From NCBI GenBank assembly GCA_039621445.1, contig CP154957.1, positions 434,001 to 498,000 of the forward strand: a stretch of 64,000 nucleotides of DNA, read 5' to 3'. Made by a program: the position numbers and the translations under genes. This stretch comes from Euglena gracilis (lineage: Eukaryota > Euglenida > Euglenophyceae > Euglenales). Positions 44,260 to 55,232 of this stretch are shown piece after piece. Every line of letters begins with the position of its first letter. Position 1 is the stretch's first letter. The notes under the pieces are model-generated. The model did no database searches and had not been told where the DNA came from. It was given only the letters and a program-made list of their open reading frames with translations.

Positions 44260-44318
44260 CCTCCTGGGCAGGGGACGCCCACTGTGGCGGGAACTGGAGC
44301 CGATAGCAGCTGCAGAGA
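44260..44318 (+). CDS. Weak exon candidate
   Basis: It follows a pyrimidine-rich acceptor (TTCCGCCCCCCGCAG) and reads PPGQGTPTVAGTGADSSC in one frame. The donor is poor. It could continue the Gly/Pro-rich region of the preceding exon. Confidence 0.3.
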
Positions 44319-44482
44319 GTCGAGCCCCCCCCGGGGGGGGGGTACTGCGAACGCTTGAACAGAAGCCTGCCCCCCCCCCACAGATGGACCTGCCCAAGAG
44401 AAATATCCCGGTCCCGGACCGTGGCTGAAGGGCGTACCTATGCCACCTGGCGAAACCGGCTCCCAAATGAAAATATTGAAAA

Positions 44483-44507
44483 CAACAACAACAACACCAC
44501 CACCACC

Positions 44508-44539
<32 letters not shown>

Positions 44540-44541
44540 CA
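44483..44541 (+). repeat. (CAA)n(CCA)n(CAA)n microsatellite
   Basis: A short compound trinucleotide array. Confidence 0.9.
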
Positions 44542-45170
44542 ATGTATGTGTGTTGTGAAATTCTTTAGAAATTCCATCCTCGCTGTTCTTGCTAGTCCAA
44601 ATTTGGCAAGTGGAAAAAAATTTCCAGTGACCGCCGAAAATTTTTGCGCCGAACAATATTGGAATTGGAATTTTTGCGCCGAACAATATACCCCCAAAAC
44701 TTGCCAAAAATGCCCATTTTTTCCATTTTTGGGATTTTTTTTGGAACAAAAATCAGCGAAAAACCACATTACAGTATTACTGTATAAACCTCATCCCCAC
44801 CTCGGCGCGCAGCGCCAAAAGAAAATTTTTCCAGTCCTGGACCCGGAGTCTTCTGCTTTCCCCTTTCCTGTTCACCAGAGTCAATGTGACACCCGTTTTT
44901 GACCCTGTGTGTGGTCAACACTGTGTGGCACTTCTGGGGGGATATCCAGTGCATCTGAGATGTGATTGCATATAATATTACACAGTGCCACTTGAGGTAT
45001 TACGTGTTACACGTGTTCTTCATACGTGTGATTTCCCCACATATTTGCATTTCATTGTCATGCGCAGTACATTCATTATGGCACGAAACATTGCTATGGC
45101 TACACCATTGGGCGATGGGGCGGGGGGCAGTCAGGGCTTGAAATAGGTTGACCGGCACCGGCAAACGCAG

Positions 45171-45386
45171 CCGCTGCGACTGCGCCGGCCATCCCCGCCG
45201 GCCGGCGCATCACGGCCCGGCCCCCGGCGGCGGCCCCTGCGCCGGACCCGGTGCCCCGCAAGCCCGGCGGCCTCATCATCCCCGACGTGAAGGACGTGGA
45301 GAAGTACGCCGGCGCGGCCAGCCCCGCCGGCCGCCCCGACAGCGGCCCCGGCGTGCCGCCCCCCGCCGCTGCTCACGAAGGGCTCT
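45171..45386 (+). CDS. Pro/Ala-rich exon of unidentified gene
   Basis: After acceptor GGCAAACGCAG there is a continuous frame that is Ala/Pro/Arg-rich and then contains PRKPGGLIIPDVKDVEKYAG, followed by another Pro/Gly/Ala-rich tail. It is above 75% GC. The central GGLIIPDVKDVEKYAG is the only complex segment, probably a short structured or binding motif between disordered linkers. The exact donor is uncertain (GT at 45387 or slightly later). Confidence 0.6.
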
Positions 45387-45424
45387 GTATTGTGGGGTGG
45401 TCTTGGGTCATGATCATACAATTT

Positions 45425-45612
45425 TTTACCCACCCCGGGGGGGGAGGGGCGGGGGTCACTCCACTTTTCGAAAAACCAGTCAGTCAATTTTTTTTCTTCT
45501 TCGGGAAACCAGTCAGTTACTACCCCCCCCCCCCCGGGAGGGAGGGGGTCACCAAAAACCAGTCAGTCACTCCGAAAAACCCAGTCACCCCCCGGGGGGG
45601 GGGGGAGGTTAA
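45425..45612. repeat. CCAGTCAGTCACTCC element with C/G-run hairpins
   Basis: AACCAGTCAGTCA-type motifs occur at about 45476, 45510 and 45560, separated by CCCCGGGG hairpins. A related block with GTGACTGACTGGGTTTTTC in the opposite orientation is at 59440-59500. Confidence 0.6.
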
Positions 45613-45649
45613 GCAATTGACTGTCATGGATCCAGCAGTTCAGGGCAGG

Positions 45650-45990
45650 GCGTCATTTAAGCATCGGTCCAGCCAGCCAGCAAGCAAGCAGCCTTTTGCC
45701 AGCCCCAGACCCCATCCCCCCCATGGACGAGTTTTCCAGCCACCCCTGGACAGTGACAAATTTTTGGCTTTCGGGGATGCAAAAATGGACAAAAATGGAT
45801 TTGGGCTGGGAAAATTTGGGATCAAAATCGATTTTTGCACAATTGGCAGTTTTTGGGGTAATTTTGGCGTGTCGATTTTTTTGGCACCCGGTTCAGCCCA
45901 GTTCCAGTCGGAGACCGGGGGGAGGGGGGTTCAGCCAGCCAGTCCAAATTTTCCAGCCTCTTGGTGACCCGGTGGGGTCACTAAGCGACG
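45650..45990 (+). repeat. Dispersed repeat family R1, copy 5
   Basis: CCAGCCAGCCAGCAAGCAAGC, CTGGACAGTGACAAATTTTTGG, TTTTTTGGCACCCGGTTCAG and CAGCCAGCCAGTCCAAATTTTCC follow the R1 order. Confidence 0.75.
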
Positions 45991-46670
45991 CCCTGATTCA
46001 GGGCTGTGCAGGAGCACCCGAAACCCCATGGGTGGTGGGGGTATATGGCCCACAGTGGACAATATACCACACGAAGCTTTTTTTGTGGGGTTTTCCAAAC
46101 AGGGGTCGGGCGTCCCAATCCTATCCTATTTGAGATCTGGTCTGAGGGGCTGACTGTGGAACCGAAAGCAACGGTGTGACTCAGACTCCGATGGGCGGTA
46201 TGCCCGGCAGCAGCCTCCTACCACCCCCCGAGAAGAGCAGACCCTCTTTGTCTTTTCCTAATTTTTTTTGTGCATTCCAGTTTTCACCGTGCAGCAACTG
46301 GTGTCGTTTGCTTTCTATGCAAGGACCCTGCCTAAAATTTCAAAAAAAATAAAAATAATAAAATCATAAATAATAAGACGATGATTGAACTCAGGGAACA
46401 ATACTTGCCTGTGGTCATTTCAAATCCAAATGAAATGAAATCTGGATAAAGGAAGTTCCATGTTTGCGTCCATCCCACTGGCTCACGCCATCAGCAATGT
46501 ACCTATTTGAAGGATTTGAAGGGATATGAAAACCACTAAGTGTGCAGTTTTTTTTTAGTTTTTTCAGTTTTTTGTTGCGGGGTGTGTGTGTGTGCGCGCG
46601 CGCGTGTGTGTGTGTGTTCGAGCGATCAAGTTGTGTTGTTCTCCGGTCTTTTGTTTTGTTCTGCCGCAAG

Positions 46671-46868
46671 AACCAGTACGACGATGGTGGTGACCTTGGT
46701 GACCTTGGGCGAAAGGAGGGGCCCGAGGCAGGTCTGGAATCGACGGACTCCTATGAGGGGGCCACCTACATGCCTCCACCAAAGGAAGGGGTGGAGGGGC
46801 TGTCGGAAGCAGGCGGCGCCCCCGCCGGAGCCCCGAAGTGCCAAAGAAGCCCACCGAGAGCGATGGAG
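46671..46868 (+). CDS. Exon candidate, acidic/Gly-rich
   Basis: It lies between acceptor TGCCGCAAG and donor GAG|GTGGTC and stays open for 66 codons. It reads NQYDDGGDLGDLGRKEGPEA, GLESTDSYEGATYMPPPKEG and a Gly/Ala/Pro-rich end. It is more complex than the neighbouring Pro/Gly exons. The family is not recognised. Phase 0 at both ends. Confidence 0.5.
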
Positions 46869-47530
46869 GTGGTCCGAAGGCAGGGGCAGGGAGATATTCC
46901 GGTCCGGAATAAACCGGAATAAACCGGAATAACGAAAACCGAAATAAACCGGAATGAACTGGAATAAACGGAATAAAAGTACCAGCCAATGGCTTGAAAA
47001 TTCTGCAAGACACAATGGCAATGAAGGTGAAGTTTGATGTATTTTCATGTTTTCCTCAGTCAATGTCATGTCAGATGGATCGGATGAAGAGGGTGGACCA
47101 CCAAAGAAGAAGACATGATCTTCCAAAGACGCCAAAGCCCTCTTCATGCTGCTGCATGTAAATTCTGACCAAGTGGTGGCCAACACCCAAATCATTTGAT
47201 GAGAATTTACTGGCCGGCATGGACAATTTCTCTTCATTTTTCTTTTCAGCGGCCAAAAAATGTTGGGCCCAGGAACGTTGAGTCGTTGGAGGGCCATGAA
47301 TGAACAATAATCTGGATATTTATCATTCACGGGCCCCATGTCCCGTCCATTTTTGGTGTGCGCTGCAATGAAGCTGGCGGCATCGTGTGGTTTCCCTGTC
47401 GTTTTCACCGTGTGTGTATTTTAGAACCTTTTTTTAGGGTGCCTTCGCCAGATATGCCACCGCAACCCACGCAGTCAGCCAGGTTGGCCGAAGTGGGATG
47501 CAGTGTGCGTGTTGGGTGGTATCCCAGCAG

Positions 47531-47646
47531 GAGCGCCTTGGCGACATGTTTACCGTGGTCCGGTCGCGAGCCAAGCCCTGGTTTGAGCTGTCGCGCTATA
47601 TCCAGGCACTGATGCGGCTGGGCCGGGACTGGGCCACACCCACACC
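47531..47646 (+). CDS. Exon of unidentified gene (RSRAKPWFELSRYIQAL)
   Basis: Acceptor ATCCCAGCAG precedes ERLGDMFTVVRSRAKPWFEL, SRYIQALMRLGRDW. The composition is that of an ordinary helical protein segment (alternating hydrophobic and basic residues). A cluster of basic residues followed by PW is seen in several small membrane-protein families, but that is too weak to assign. The donor is not certain (GT at 47647). Confidence 0.6.
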
Positions 47647-48451
47647 GTGGTTTCAATCATACTTTTGCAAAAAAAGCATATTAATTTCTATATGAGTTCG
47701 CGCTTTTGTTGCAAAGCTTTTCCCCACACACACCCTGTGCTCTCCTGGGTAGCAAATGGGTCATATGAACCGCTAGAGTCTCCCCACCCCCTTCCGAGAT
47801 TCCCATACAAGCCTGCCCCCCCCCCCCGCCCCCCCGTGGCCTGCCCTCCCCCCTGGTGCGGTTCCCACCTCTTTCATCACTGGAGGGGTTCTCCTGAGAC
47901 ATGTTTCCACGGTGCTTCATTTAAAACACCTCCAGCTCAGTGGTTGGAGGGGGGAAGGTTGGTGGACCCCTCTCAGGGCAGGGAGGAAACACAAGCGCAC
48001 TCAAAGTGTCCACCCCCCAAACTGTCCAGAAGTTTTAGACAAATTTTGATTTACCCCTCAAACTGGCCATTTTCGTACAGCGCCAAAGGCCAAAACTTGA
48101 CCCCCCCCCCCCCCAAATGTCCGCCCCTCAGAGTAGCCATTCTGGGGTCCCATGGTGCCTGGAGAGTGGCCATTTTGGGGGGGTGAGGGTATTGGCGGGG
48201 GTGGGAGGGCAGAATACACACCGTTTAGCATATTTTTTCTGCTGGGGACGGGCAAGCTTTATATGATATCTCTATTTGTGTAGTATGATATATGCCATCG
48301 TACCCTTCATCCCCTGAAGACCGTTCCCTGGGATGGACATATGAGGCGCTAAATTCAGCCGCCGGTCGGAGGGGGGGGGGGGGCTGGACCTCAGTTCGTT
48401 GCATACCGTCCACGCGGGGAAGCAGGGCTCGGAGGATCCAGATCCTGCCAG

Positions 48452-48552
48452 GTTTCGCATGGGGTCCCTGTCCCGCCCCCGGCGCCTCGCCCAACAAGAT
48501 CTACGACCAGACCGGCATCTCCCCGCTGGAGCAGAGCCTCTGGCACGTCCAG
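48452..48552 (+). CDS. Exon of unidentified gene (YDQTGISPLEQSLWHVQ)
   Basis: It ends CACGTCCAG|GTGCGC, a good donor, and reads ASPNKIYDQTGISPLEQSLW, HVQ in the last 23 codons. The acceptor after GATCCTGCCAG is the most likely start. It ends in phase 0, matching the 39-base exon at 50057. Confidence 0.65.
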
Positions 48553-49262
48553 GTGCGCCGCCCCGGCACAGGTGGATGCATGTTTGCGATGCCGGGGCCA
48601 CACCTATGAAATGACCGAACATAACTGAGCGTGACTGGGCGTAATCGGGTCCGGGATCATTAGGTGCTTGGCCGTGGCCATTGGAACCCTTTCCCCCCGG
48701 GGATGGGCATTTTCCGCCGGGCTGGGTTTGTGGCAATGAACACGCGACTCCACAAACGATTCTCTTAACGATCCTGCAGTGGTGCCACCTCGCAGGTGGA
48801 TGTCAACAAGGATCATCCGTTGATCCGTAGTCGGTGAGGCCCGAGAGGACCTCACCTCAGGGGTCCAGCCAGCCTCTTTCTGACCCAGGACACCCTGCCA
48901 TTGAGTCTTCCTGTCTAACTACGCAGAGCGCGGCTGCAAGGAACAAGTAATGCTGAGACGGCTGTTCCCAAATTTATAAATTTTGGCCAAAATTGTGCGC
49001 ATGTGGACGTGCTTCCGTTAACACGGCGAAGGACGCGGCGTCTCGGGTCTGAAACACCAACCCCGTTGCCATCCATCCCCCCCAGCCAGATTCTCTCCCC
49101 ACGGATGGGGATGGGGTCGACCCTCCACCTACCATCCACAGCCCACCAAGACGGTCTTATGCATAGGGGACAGAAATGCAATAGCCCAGAATACAAGCAC
49201 CAGCCCTGTACTGACTGCTCGCCAATTTTTTCGGCGTTTTTCTCTCCCCGAGACGCGCCGAC

Positions 49263-49542
49263 CAGGCTTCTTTTTAAGTCAGCAGAGCCCCCCCCCCCGG
49301 GGGGGGGGGGGGGGGGTGGGGTGGGTCGGGGCCGTCCCCCCCGGGGGGGGGGGGGTCCCGCGCCGGAGGCGCTGGGTATACCTTTTCGGCGCGAAGCGCC
49401 GAAATTTTTTGGAAATTGCTTTTAACGGGCCCGATTTTGGGGGGGGGCCCGGCCCCCCCCCCCCCAGGGGGTCCCGTGCCACCCTGGGTGGGTGGGGGGG
49501 GACCCCCCCCCTCCCCCCCCGGGGGTCTTAAAAAGAAGCCTG
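49263..49542. mobile_element. hAT-like MITE, 280 bp, CAGGCTTCTTTTTAAG termini
   Basis: CAGGCTTCTTTTTAAG at the left matches CTTAAAAAGAAGCCTG at the right (16 of 16 except one T/A). Exact 8-bp duplications GCGCCGAC flank it (49255-49262, 49543-49550). The interior has paired C/G runs, the CCTTTTCGGCGCGAAGCGCC core, and the TTAACGGGCCCG block shared with 37123. Confidence 0.92.
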
Positions 49543-49579
49543 GCGCCGACCCTCGGACTTGTTACACAGTAATGGCTGC

Positions 49580-49700
49580 AGCGCGCGCGCGCGTGTGTGT
49601 GTATACACATGTGTATATATTTACTATATATACACCATATGTATACACCATATATGTGTATATATATATTATGTATACATATATGTGTGTATATAGCGCA
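49580..49700 (+). repeat. (CG)n, (TG)n and TATATG simple sequence
   Basis: GCGCGCGCGCGTGTGTGTG passes into ATATATAC/GTATAT repeats. It begins about 40 bp after the MITE. Confidence 0.85.
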
Positions 49701-50056
49701 GGAGTATGAACCCTGAGACGTTGTAGCCAATCACCCTGTTCTGGCGTGGTTCAGAGGCCATCACGGCTTGTGTTTGAAGCCTCGGCCAGCAAAGGCGAAA
49801 CTGGCGAATCACTGCCGCCTCGGGTCCGCAATCCGGGTCTAGATATGGTGGCATACGTGGGGTGGGTCTCTAGTTGGCGAGAGAAGAGGATTGTGCCGTG
49901 CCATAGTGCTGACGGCACCTGCTGACGGCTCATATGCGCATGGTTGGTTCGACAGGTTTGAAGCAGCCTCAGTCAAGCACCCCTCCAGCCAATCCACTCG
50001 CGCATATGCACCCGTTTGATCACACATGTGCGCATGGTATGGGGCTATTTCCACAG

Positions 50057-50095
50057 AAAGACTGTGCAGCCTCCGGCCCCATCAGCATGGCCAAG
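50057..50095 (+). CDS. 39-base micro-exon of unidentified gene
   Basis: A strong acceptor (TATTTCCACAG) and donor (AAG|GTGAGG) bound 13 codons, KDCAASGPISMAK, in phase 0 on both sides. These are among the best splice-site matches in the window, and the phases agree with 48452-48552 and 51117. Confidence 0.65.
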
Positions 50096-50199
50096 GTGAG
50101 GCGATGGCTCCAGTGCTTAGTGGGAAGGTTGTGCCAGCTGTCTCGTAATGTCTCTGGCCCCGACACTAGCTAGACCCCCCCCCCCCGGGGGGTCTAGCT

Positions 50200-50610
50200 A
50201 ACCCCCCCCCAAATAACGGGGCGGTGCCCTTTGAGTGGGCAGTGCCCAAATAACGGGGCAGGGGGCAGGCCGAAAAAGATGGTTCCAATAACGGGGCACC
50301 CTCAGTTTCTTTGGCCAAGAGGTTGGTGACGACAAAAATTTTGGCAACATTTACCTGCCGCGAGTGCTTCACAGCAGGTTTTTGGGGGAGAAAAAGAAGA
50401 GACAGATGGTGCAGATGGAACCAGGGATGGTTCAAAATCATTTTCAAGGTCTGCAATACTGATCATTTTCATAAATGTAGCCCAGCCTTTTGAATCCTTC
50501 CTTTGTCAGGGTTTGATGGGTAGTGCCCGAATAATGGGGCAGGGGGGAAGGTCAAAAAGATGGTGCCATTAACGGGGCACCCCGCCCCGTTATTTGGGGG
50601 GGGGTAGTGG
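50200..50610. repeat. Element with AATAACGGGGC subterminal repeats
   Basis: CCCCCCCCAAATAACGGGGCGG at the left is inverted at the right (CCGCCCCGTTATTTGGGGGGGG). Extra (A)TAACGGGGCA copies follow inside both ends, with AAAGATGGT(T/G)CCA beside them in direct orientation. Length about 400 bp, non-coding. Confidence 0.7.
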
Positions 50611-50717
50611 CTTTTTCCGGTGTTCAGCAAAGTTTTCAAGACAGTGGCCCCCCCCCCCCGGATCCCCAAGCAAAAGCTTGATTTGGGCTTTTTTGCCCGT
50701 TTTTGGGCACCAGCCAG

Positions 50718-50753
50718 GACCCTGACCCTAACCCTAACCCTAACCCTAACCCA
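50718..50753 (-). repeat. Interstitial telomere-like (TTAGGG)n tract
   Basis: Four to five CCCTAA units on the + strand. Other tracts lie at 55233-55312 and 57745-57790. Confidence 0.85.
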
Positions 50754-51116
50754 AACCCACCCCGGGTCCAACCAGCACTTCTTCCAGCAGGGCCGCAGCC
50801 CCCCCCCCCCCGGAGTCTTTCAGAAAACTGCTGGTCACCCCATGCCTTCTATTTTTCTGGTGGCACCAATTTTTAGGTCAGAATTTTTCCTCGTTTTTTT
50901 TTCGGCGTCCAAGGAATTTTCTCATGGCAAACCCCCCGCTCCAGGGAGGGGGTCATTTCCCTTCCCCCAGTAGGCCTTCCCATGTTGCAATTACGTGGAA
51001 GTTGCACTCTACTATTGACCGCTTGCTGCGACACCAGTTTGTTGATTTATGGTCAGCACTGTTTGAATTTCACACAGTACTGCAACACATCCTCCGCACT
51101 CCTTGTCTGGGCGCAG

Positions 51117-51196
51117 AGCTTCGTGTACGAGAGCCTTGTGGCCAGCCCCGCCTACCCCCGTGACAAGCTGGCTTATTTCAACAATCCGCAGCTGAC
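51117..51196 (+). CDS. Exon of unidentified gene (FVYESLVASPAYPRDKLAYF)
   Basis: Acceptor GTCTGGGCGCAG precedes SFVYESLVASPAYPRDKLAY, FNNPQLT. A GT at 51197 would end it in phase 0, matching the following exon. The frame stays open past that, so a longer exon is possible. Ordinary soluble-protein composition, family unknown. Confidence 0.6.
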
Positions 51197-51493
51197 GGTC
51201 CTCAGCGAGCTCCATCCAGGCCGCCAGCACAACCCGCTCCAAAAGTGGATGTGCAAGCCGAAACGAGCGCCTCACGTTTACACACAGGGCGGAAGGTGTT
51301 TGGCGCGTGACCCGCGTGACACGGGTGTGACCAGCACATGGTGTGTTTGGCGCGTGACACAGGTGTGACCGGCCCGGCGTGGCTGTCGCGTGCCGGGACA
51401 TGTCCGTTATCGCGCGGCCTGTCGCTCGCTGTGGTCTTGGTATCGGTGGCCAACCCCTCCCCATGGCCCCACTGTGGGCCTGCCGCCCGGGAG

Positions 51494-51616
51494 CTGATGG
51501 AGGAGGAGCGCCCCGAGGCCGCGGAGTACTGCGTGGACCGCCGCCTCACAGCGATGGAGGCGCGGGAGCTCGCCCGCTCGTACAAGCTGGTGAAGCTGTT
51601 CTCCAAGGAGGCCCAG
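51494..51616 (+). CDS. Exon of unidentified gene, charged helix
   Basis: It ends GAGGCCCAG|GTGTGG. The frame reads LMEEERPEAAEYCVDRRLTA, MEARELARSYKLVKLFSKEA, Q. It is rich in Glu, Arg and Ala with regular hydrophobics, so probably a long helix. The acceptor is not sharp (AG at 51492 is used here). It joins the terminal exon at 52963 in phase 0. Confidence 0.65.
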
Positions 51617-51663
51617 GTGTGGGCTCCATGTGGAAGTCGGTGTCTGTGTGTGCGTTCATCCAT

Positions 51664-52738
51664 TCTTCCACCAGGTTGCCGATCTCGAACTGCAGCCTTT
51701 TCGTGTTTCCTTTGTGCGATTGCCCAATGGTCCTCTGCCCACAAACACTGCCGTATTCCCCAAGTGGTTCTGTTGCGCAATTGCGCAAAAGGAACAATGC
51801 AAATAATTCAATTTGCGCAATTGAGCTAGTGGTCCAAAATTAATTTTTTTTGAAGCCTGAACAGCAGGATTCCTGTGACAGGAGGAGAGTGGAAACACAG
51901 CGTCCACAAAGTCGAGGTGTTTGTGCATCAGAGAAAGCACGTCAGGGTGTTGCACTGTCAGCTAAGAAAGCAGTTCAGGATATATGACCCCCCTGCACAA
52001 ACCTGAACAAAAGCAGGAATTGTCTTTTTGCATAAGTACGAAACCGGACGGTTCCTGCAATTGCACAGGTGGTTCTTTTAAGCAATTGCAAAAGTGATCC
52101 ATTCAGATGACGGATTTGTTGTAATTGTGTAAATATTTGTGCAGGCTAAATTATCAAAAAGTCAAATATGACAAATGTTTGGTACCCCTGAAACATCAAA
52201 ATAAACGGCAATTCAAAACTTCATCTTTGAACAGAATATTTGAAAGCTGCTTTTCACCTCTTCTTGTACAAAAATGAGGTGTGAATTGATCTGCGTTTGG
52301 TTTTTCACAGGCTCAACTGCCGAAGCCCAACTTTGGCCCAGAAGGTGGGTCTTGGTTTCTGTGCGCAATTTCGCAAACGGGCCAACAGTTTTTTTCTAGT
52401 TGGTCAAATTGTCTGATGTTGTGTTGGGCTCGGTCTCTCCAACCCAAATTGTTCCCACAATATCCCAAGTTGATGAGGCAGTTTTTGAAAGGTTCCCAAA
52501 CGCACATGCCAGGTGTATGTACGCCTTATGCTCCGGGACACCTGCACCAGGACCCTAACGGTCACAGTCTTGCATTTCCCTTGCGGTCTTGGGGCGTCAG
52601 ATCTAAGGACATCAGACCCCTAATTACATTTTACGGGTCTGGGGGCCATTTTTTTTGGATTTTTGAAGAAAAAAGAAAACGGTTCGTGTGTGCAATTGCC
52701 CAAAGAAACAATGTTAGGTGCGAGATCGGCCACCTAAG
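51664..52738. mobile_element. Shorter divergent relative of the CTTAGGCGGCC element
   Basis: The right end GTGCGAGATCGGCCACCTAAG is a variant of the family terminus. The left end has CAGGTTGCCGATCTCGAACTGC and TGTGCGATTGCCCAATGG, complementary to GTGTGCAATTGCCCAAAG near the right end. GCGCAATTGCGC palindromes occur at 51776 and 51816. It lies in the last intron of the gene ending at 53058. A relative is at 22445-23400. Confidence 0.6.
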
Positions 52739-52962
52739 ATCCAGACATACACACAAAGGTACAGCACATGCATGCAGGTATGTATATGTGTGTATATGTG
52801 TGACATTCATTTTGGCATGTCCATATATGATTACGTTCCATACAGAACATGTCGAAAGCAGAGATATTCATTTGTTCATTCATTCATTCAAACACATAAA
52901 TATACTCCCACACATACATACGCCGCATATACCCTAATCCCCACCCATTGTTTCGCTCCCAG

Positions 52963-53058
52963 GGTTTCACAGACCACCCAGGGGACCGCTTGGCATTCAA
53001 GTACTGGCGGATGGGCATCGAGTACGTGCAATCGCTATTGAATGAGAATGCTGTGTAA
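52963..53058 (+). CDS. Terminal exon of unidentified gene, with stop
   Basis: Acceptor TTTCGCTCCCAG is followed by GFTDHPGDRLAFKYWRMGIE, YVQSLLNENAV and TAA at 53056-53058. AT-rich sequence follows. Together with the phase-0 exons at 48452, 50057, 51117 and 51494, this gives a plausible C-terminal half of about 110 residues, rich in aromatic and charged residues. I cannot name it. Downstream AATAAT at about 53360 could serve in polyadenylation but is not diagnostic. Confidence 0.7.
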   Translation, partial: GFTDHPGDRLAFKYWRMGIEYVQSLLNENAV

Positions 53059-53528
53059 AATAGGCACGCCACACTACAGTATTTCTTACACACATTTTTT
53101 TGGAATATTGACGGAGGAAGCAACTCGAGGATAATGTACATTATTTTTGTCTATGGTTTTGAGACGACATGCAGCCCCTCGTGTTTTCGGCGCCTTTCCT
53201 AAAGAAGTGCATTTGTGTGTTTTTTGCCCTGAGATTTCGGTCAAGTCCAGAAAAGTTTCAAAAGTGTACAACGCTTCTACATTCCAAAGAAAGCCGCATC
53301 ATGTGTATTTTTGAGGCGTATCACATGTGTCTACAGGACGATCTTTAAGGGATACCTATAATAATTTTTTTTCTGCTGTCAACTGAAAGACCTCAAGTTA
53401 AATGGGCAATGTGAAAAAAAAATTGACGAAAGTGGTCGACATCATCTTTGGACCATCGCCAAACCAACCAAGAGATGCTTTTTAATCCTCGACCCCATTC
53501 AAACCCGGTCCGACCCTTTGGCCTGAGG

Positions 53529-53590
53529 GTGGTCCTTAAGGAGAGGTCCTCAACGGAGAAAAAAAGAGAAAATGATCATTTAAGGACCGC
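53529..53590. repeat. Miniature GGTGGTCCTTAA inverted repeat
   Basis: GGTGGTCCTTAA and TTAAGGACCGCC face each other about 40 bp apart. The arms are nearly the same as those bounding the intron element at 32862-33257. Confidence 0.65.
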
Positions 53591-54131
53591 CCTGTGTGTC
53601 TGTCCCTGATGTCTGATTTGCAGCTTGACAAACATGTATTGGAACCAACCCCCTCCGGGAAACCGAGGAAGGCACTGCTCAAATGCCCGAGAACCTGACA
53701 GAGACCCCGGTGCCAAGGTTGTATGGAATCCCCAAAGCTCTAAAGGTTGGGGGGTCCGCCCCCCCCCCCCCCCGCGCGTGGCCTCCCCATCCAGCCCAGA
53801 CCTCTTATCATATCAAATGCGTAGGGCCAGCCTGTGAGGGTCCAAACCCCATTGGCTTTCCTGAAACTGCCCAATCCTTGAACCTGTCGGGGAACTCAGG
53901 GCATTTGCACCTCGACCAATCGGGTGAACATTTGTGTGGTAGGACGCCAATGAGTTGACGAGCCCAGGAGTCCGATTTTTTCAATTGTCGTTTTTCAATG
54001 TGTGTGTGTGGGTGCATACACACACACATATATGTATAGATATATATGTATGTATGTATTTATGTATGTATGTATGTATATATATATATATATGTATATG
54101 TACATATATATATATATATTTCCCGGGACAG

Positions 54132-54363
54132 CATACGTTTGTTGTGGCGAGGTTTCGACGAGCGGCATGCGATGGCCCGGCGGCGTTCCAGAAGTCGGAC
54201 CCGGAGGCGTACAAGGACGCGTGTCAGCGGGGGCTGAAGTACGTCCACTCAGACAGCGCGCGGGCCCGGCTGGAGGCGCTGGTGGAGGGCAAGCTGCAGG
54301 GGACGGGGAGGGCGGTGCTGCGAAGAGGGGGGAGACCTGGCTCGACGGATTTTGGGGAAACGG
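54132..54363 (+). CDS. Exon of unidentified gene (SDPEAYKDACQRGL)
   Basis: Acceptor TTCCCGGGACAG and a GTGAGC donor bound 232 GC-rich bases. The frame contains AFQKSDPEAYKDACQRGLKY, VHSDSARARLEALVEGKLQ and a Gly/Arg-rich end. The middle is a good amphipathic helix candidate. An alternative donor at 54315 would shorten it. Family not recognised. It is the first exon of the third cluster. Confidence 0.6.
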
Positions 54364-54784
54364 GTGAGCTTTCGTTTGGGCTGCATCTGTTGGCCTGGTG
54401 CGTGGATTGAATCATTTGTGTCACATGGTACCTTTGGTTGTTCAGTTGGTGTGTTCACCCAAAAAATTCTTTTATGTGTGTCATGTTTCGGCGCAAAGCG
54501 CCAAAAATTTTTTGGTCCCCAAAATTGACCCACCAAAAGTGGTGCCCCGCCCCCAGCAGGTGCGTGGGTGGATCTGGACCCCCCTCCCCCCGGGTCCCAA
54601 AAAAAGAAAACCTTTGCATCCGTAAAAAAAAAATTGCTGACATAAGTGTTGAGGACATGTCTCGGCTTTTTGGTGCTAAAAAGTGCTAAAAAGTTCTCAT
54701 CCAGCCAACTGCTAACCCACACCATTATCCTGACCAATAACCCATTAACCTCTTACCTTAAATTCTAACCTTGGGGTATGGGTC

Positions 54785-55015
54785 AGCGCGCTTTTCATCA
54801 GCCAGCAGCCTTTTTCCAGGTTCAGATTCCCCTTCCCCCCATCAACAAGCTTTGTTTATAATTTTGCAGCCGGCCGAAGGGCAGCTGGACGGTAAAGGGC
54901 ATCTTTGGCTTTTGGGGTGCTAAAGTTGCCAGAAATGGGTCAGAAAAGGGCCAGCCAGCTCAATTTAGGGTGAATATTTTTATTGCATTATTGGCAGTTT
55001 TTTTTTACAGATATT
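54785..55015 (+). repeat. Dispersed repeat family R1, copy 6 (partial)
   Basis: CATCAGCCAGCAGCCTTTTTCC, CGGCCGAAGGGCAGCTGGACGG, TTTGGCTTTTGGGGTGCTAAA and GCATTATTGGCAGTTTTTTTTT follow the R1 order to about its midpoint. Confidence 0.7.
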
Positions 55016-55109
55016 TTTTGTGGCAGCCATATTCTAAATGGCCCCTTTAGAGTGTCCAGGGGGGGGGGTCCATTAAGAGTGACCCGCGTCCGACTTTCGC
55101 GTGTCGCAG

Positions 55110-55186
55110 GGAATTCCCCTGCCCCGTGATGCCGTCGTCCCATCTCACGCTTATCGAGCTGAACCGCCTCCTGCAGACGAACTTTA
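55110..55186 (+). CDS. Exon candidate between inverted repeats
   Basis: It follows CGCGTGTCGCAG and reads EFPCPVMPSSHLTLIELNRL, LQTNF before a possible donor TTTA|GTACCC. The composition is exon-like. It would be a middle exon of the gene starting at 54132, but the splice phases do not agree with that exon as drawn. Confidence 0.4.
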
Positions 55187-55232
55187 GTACCCCCCCCGGG
55201 GGGGGTACTAAAATACACCCCGCGATGGCCAC

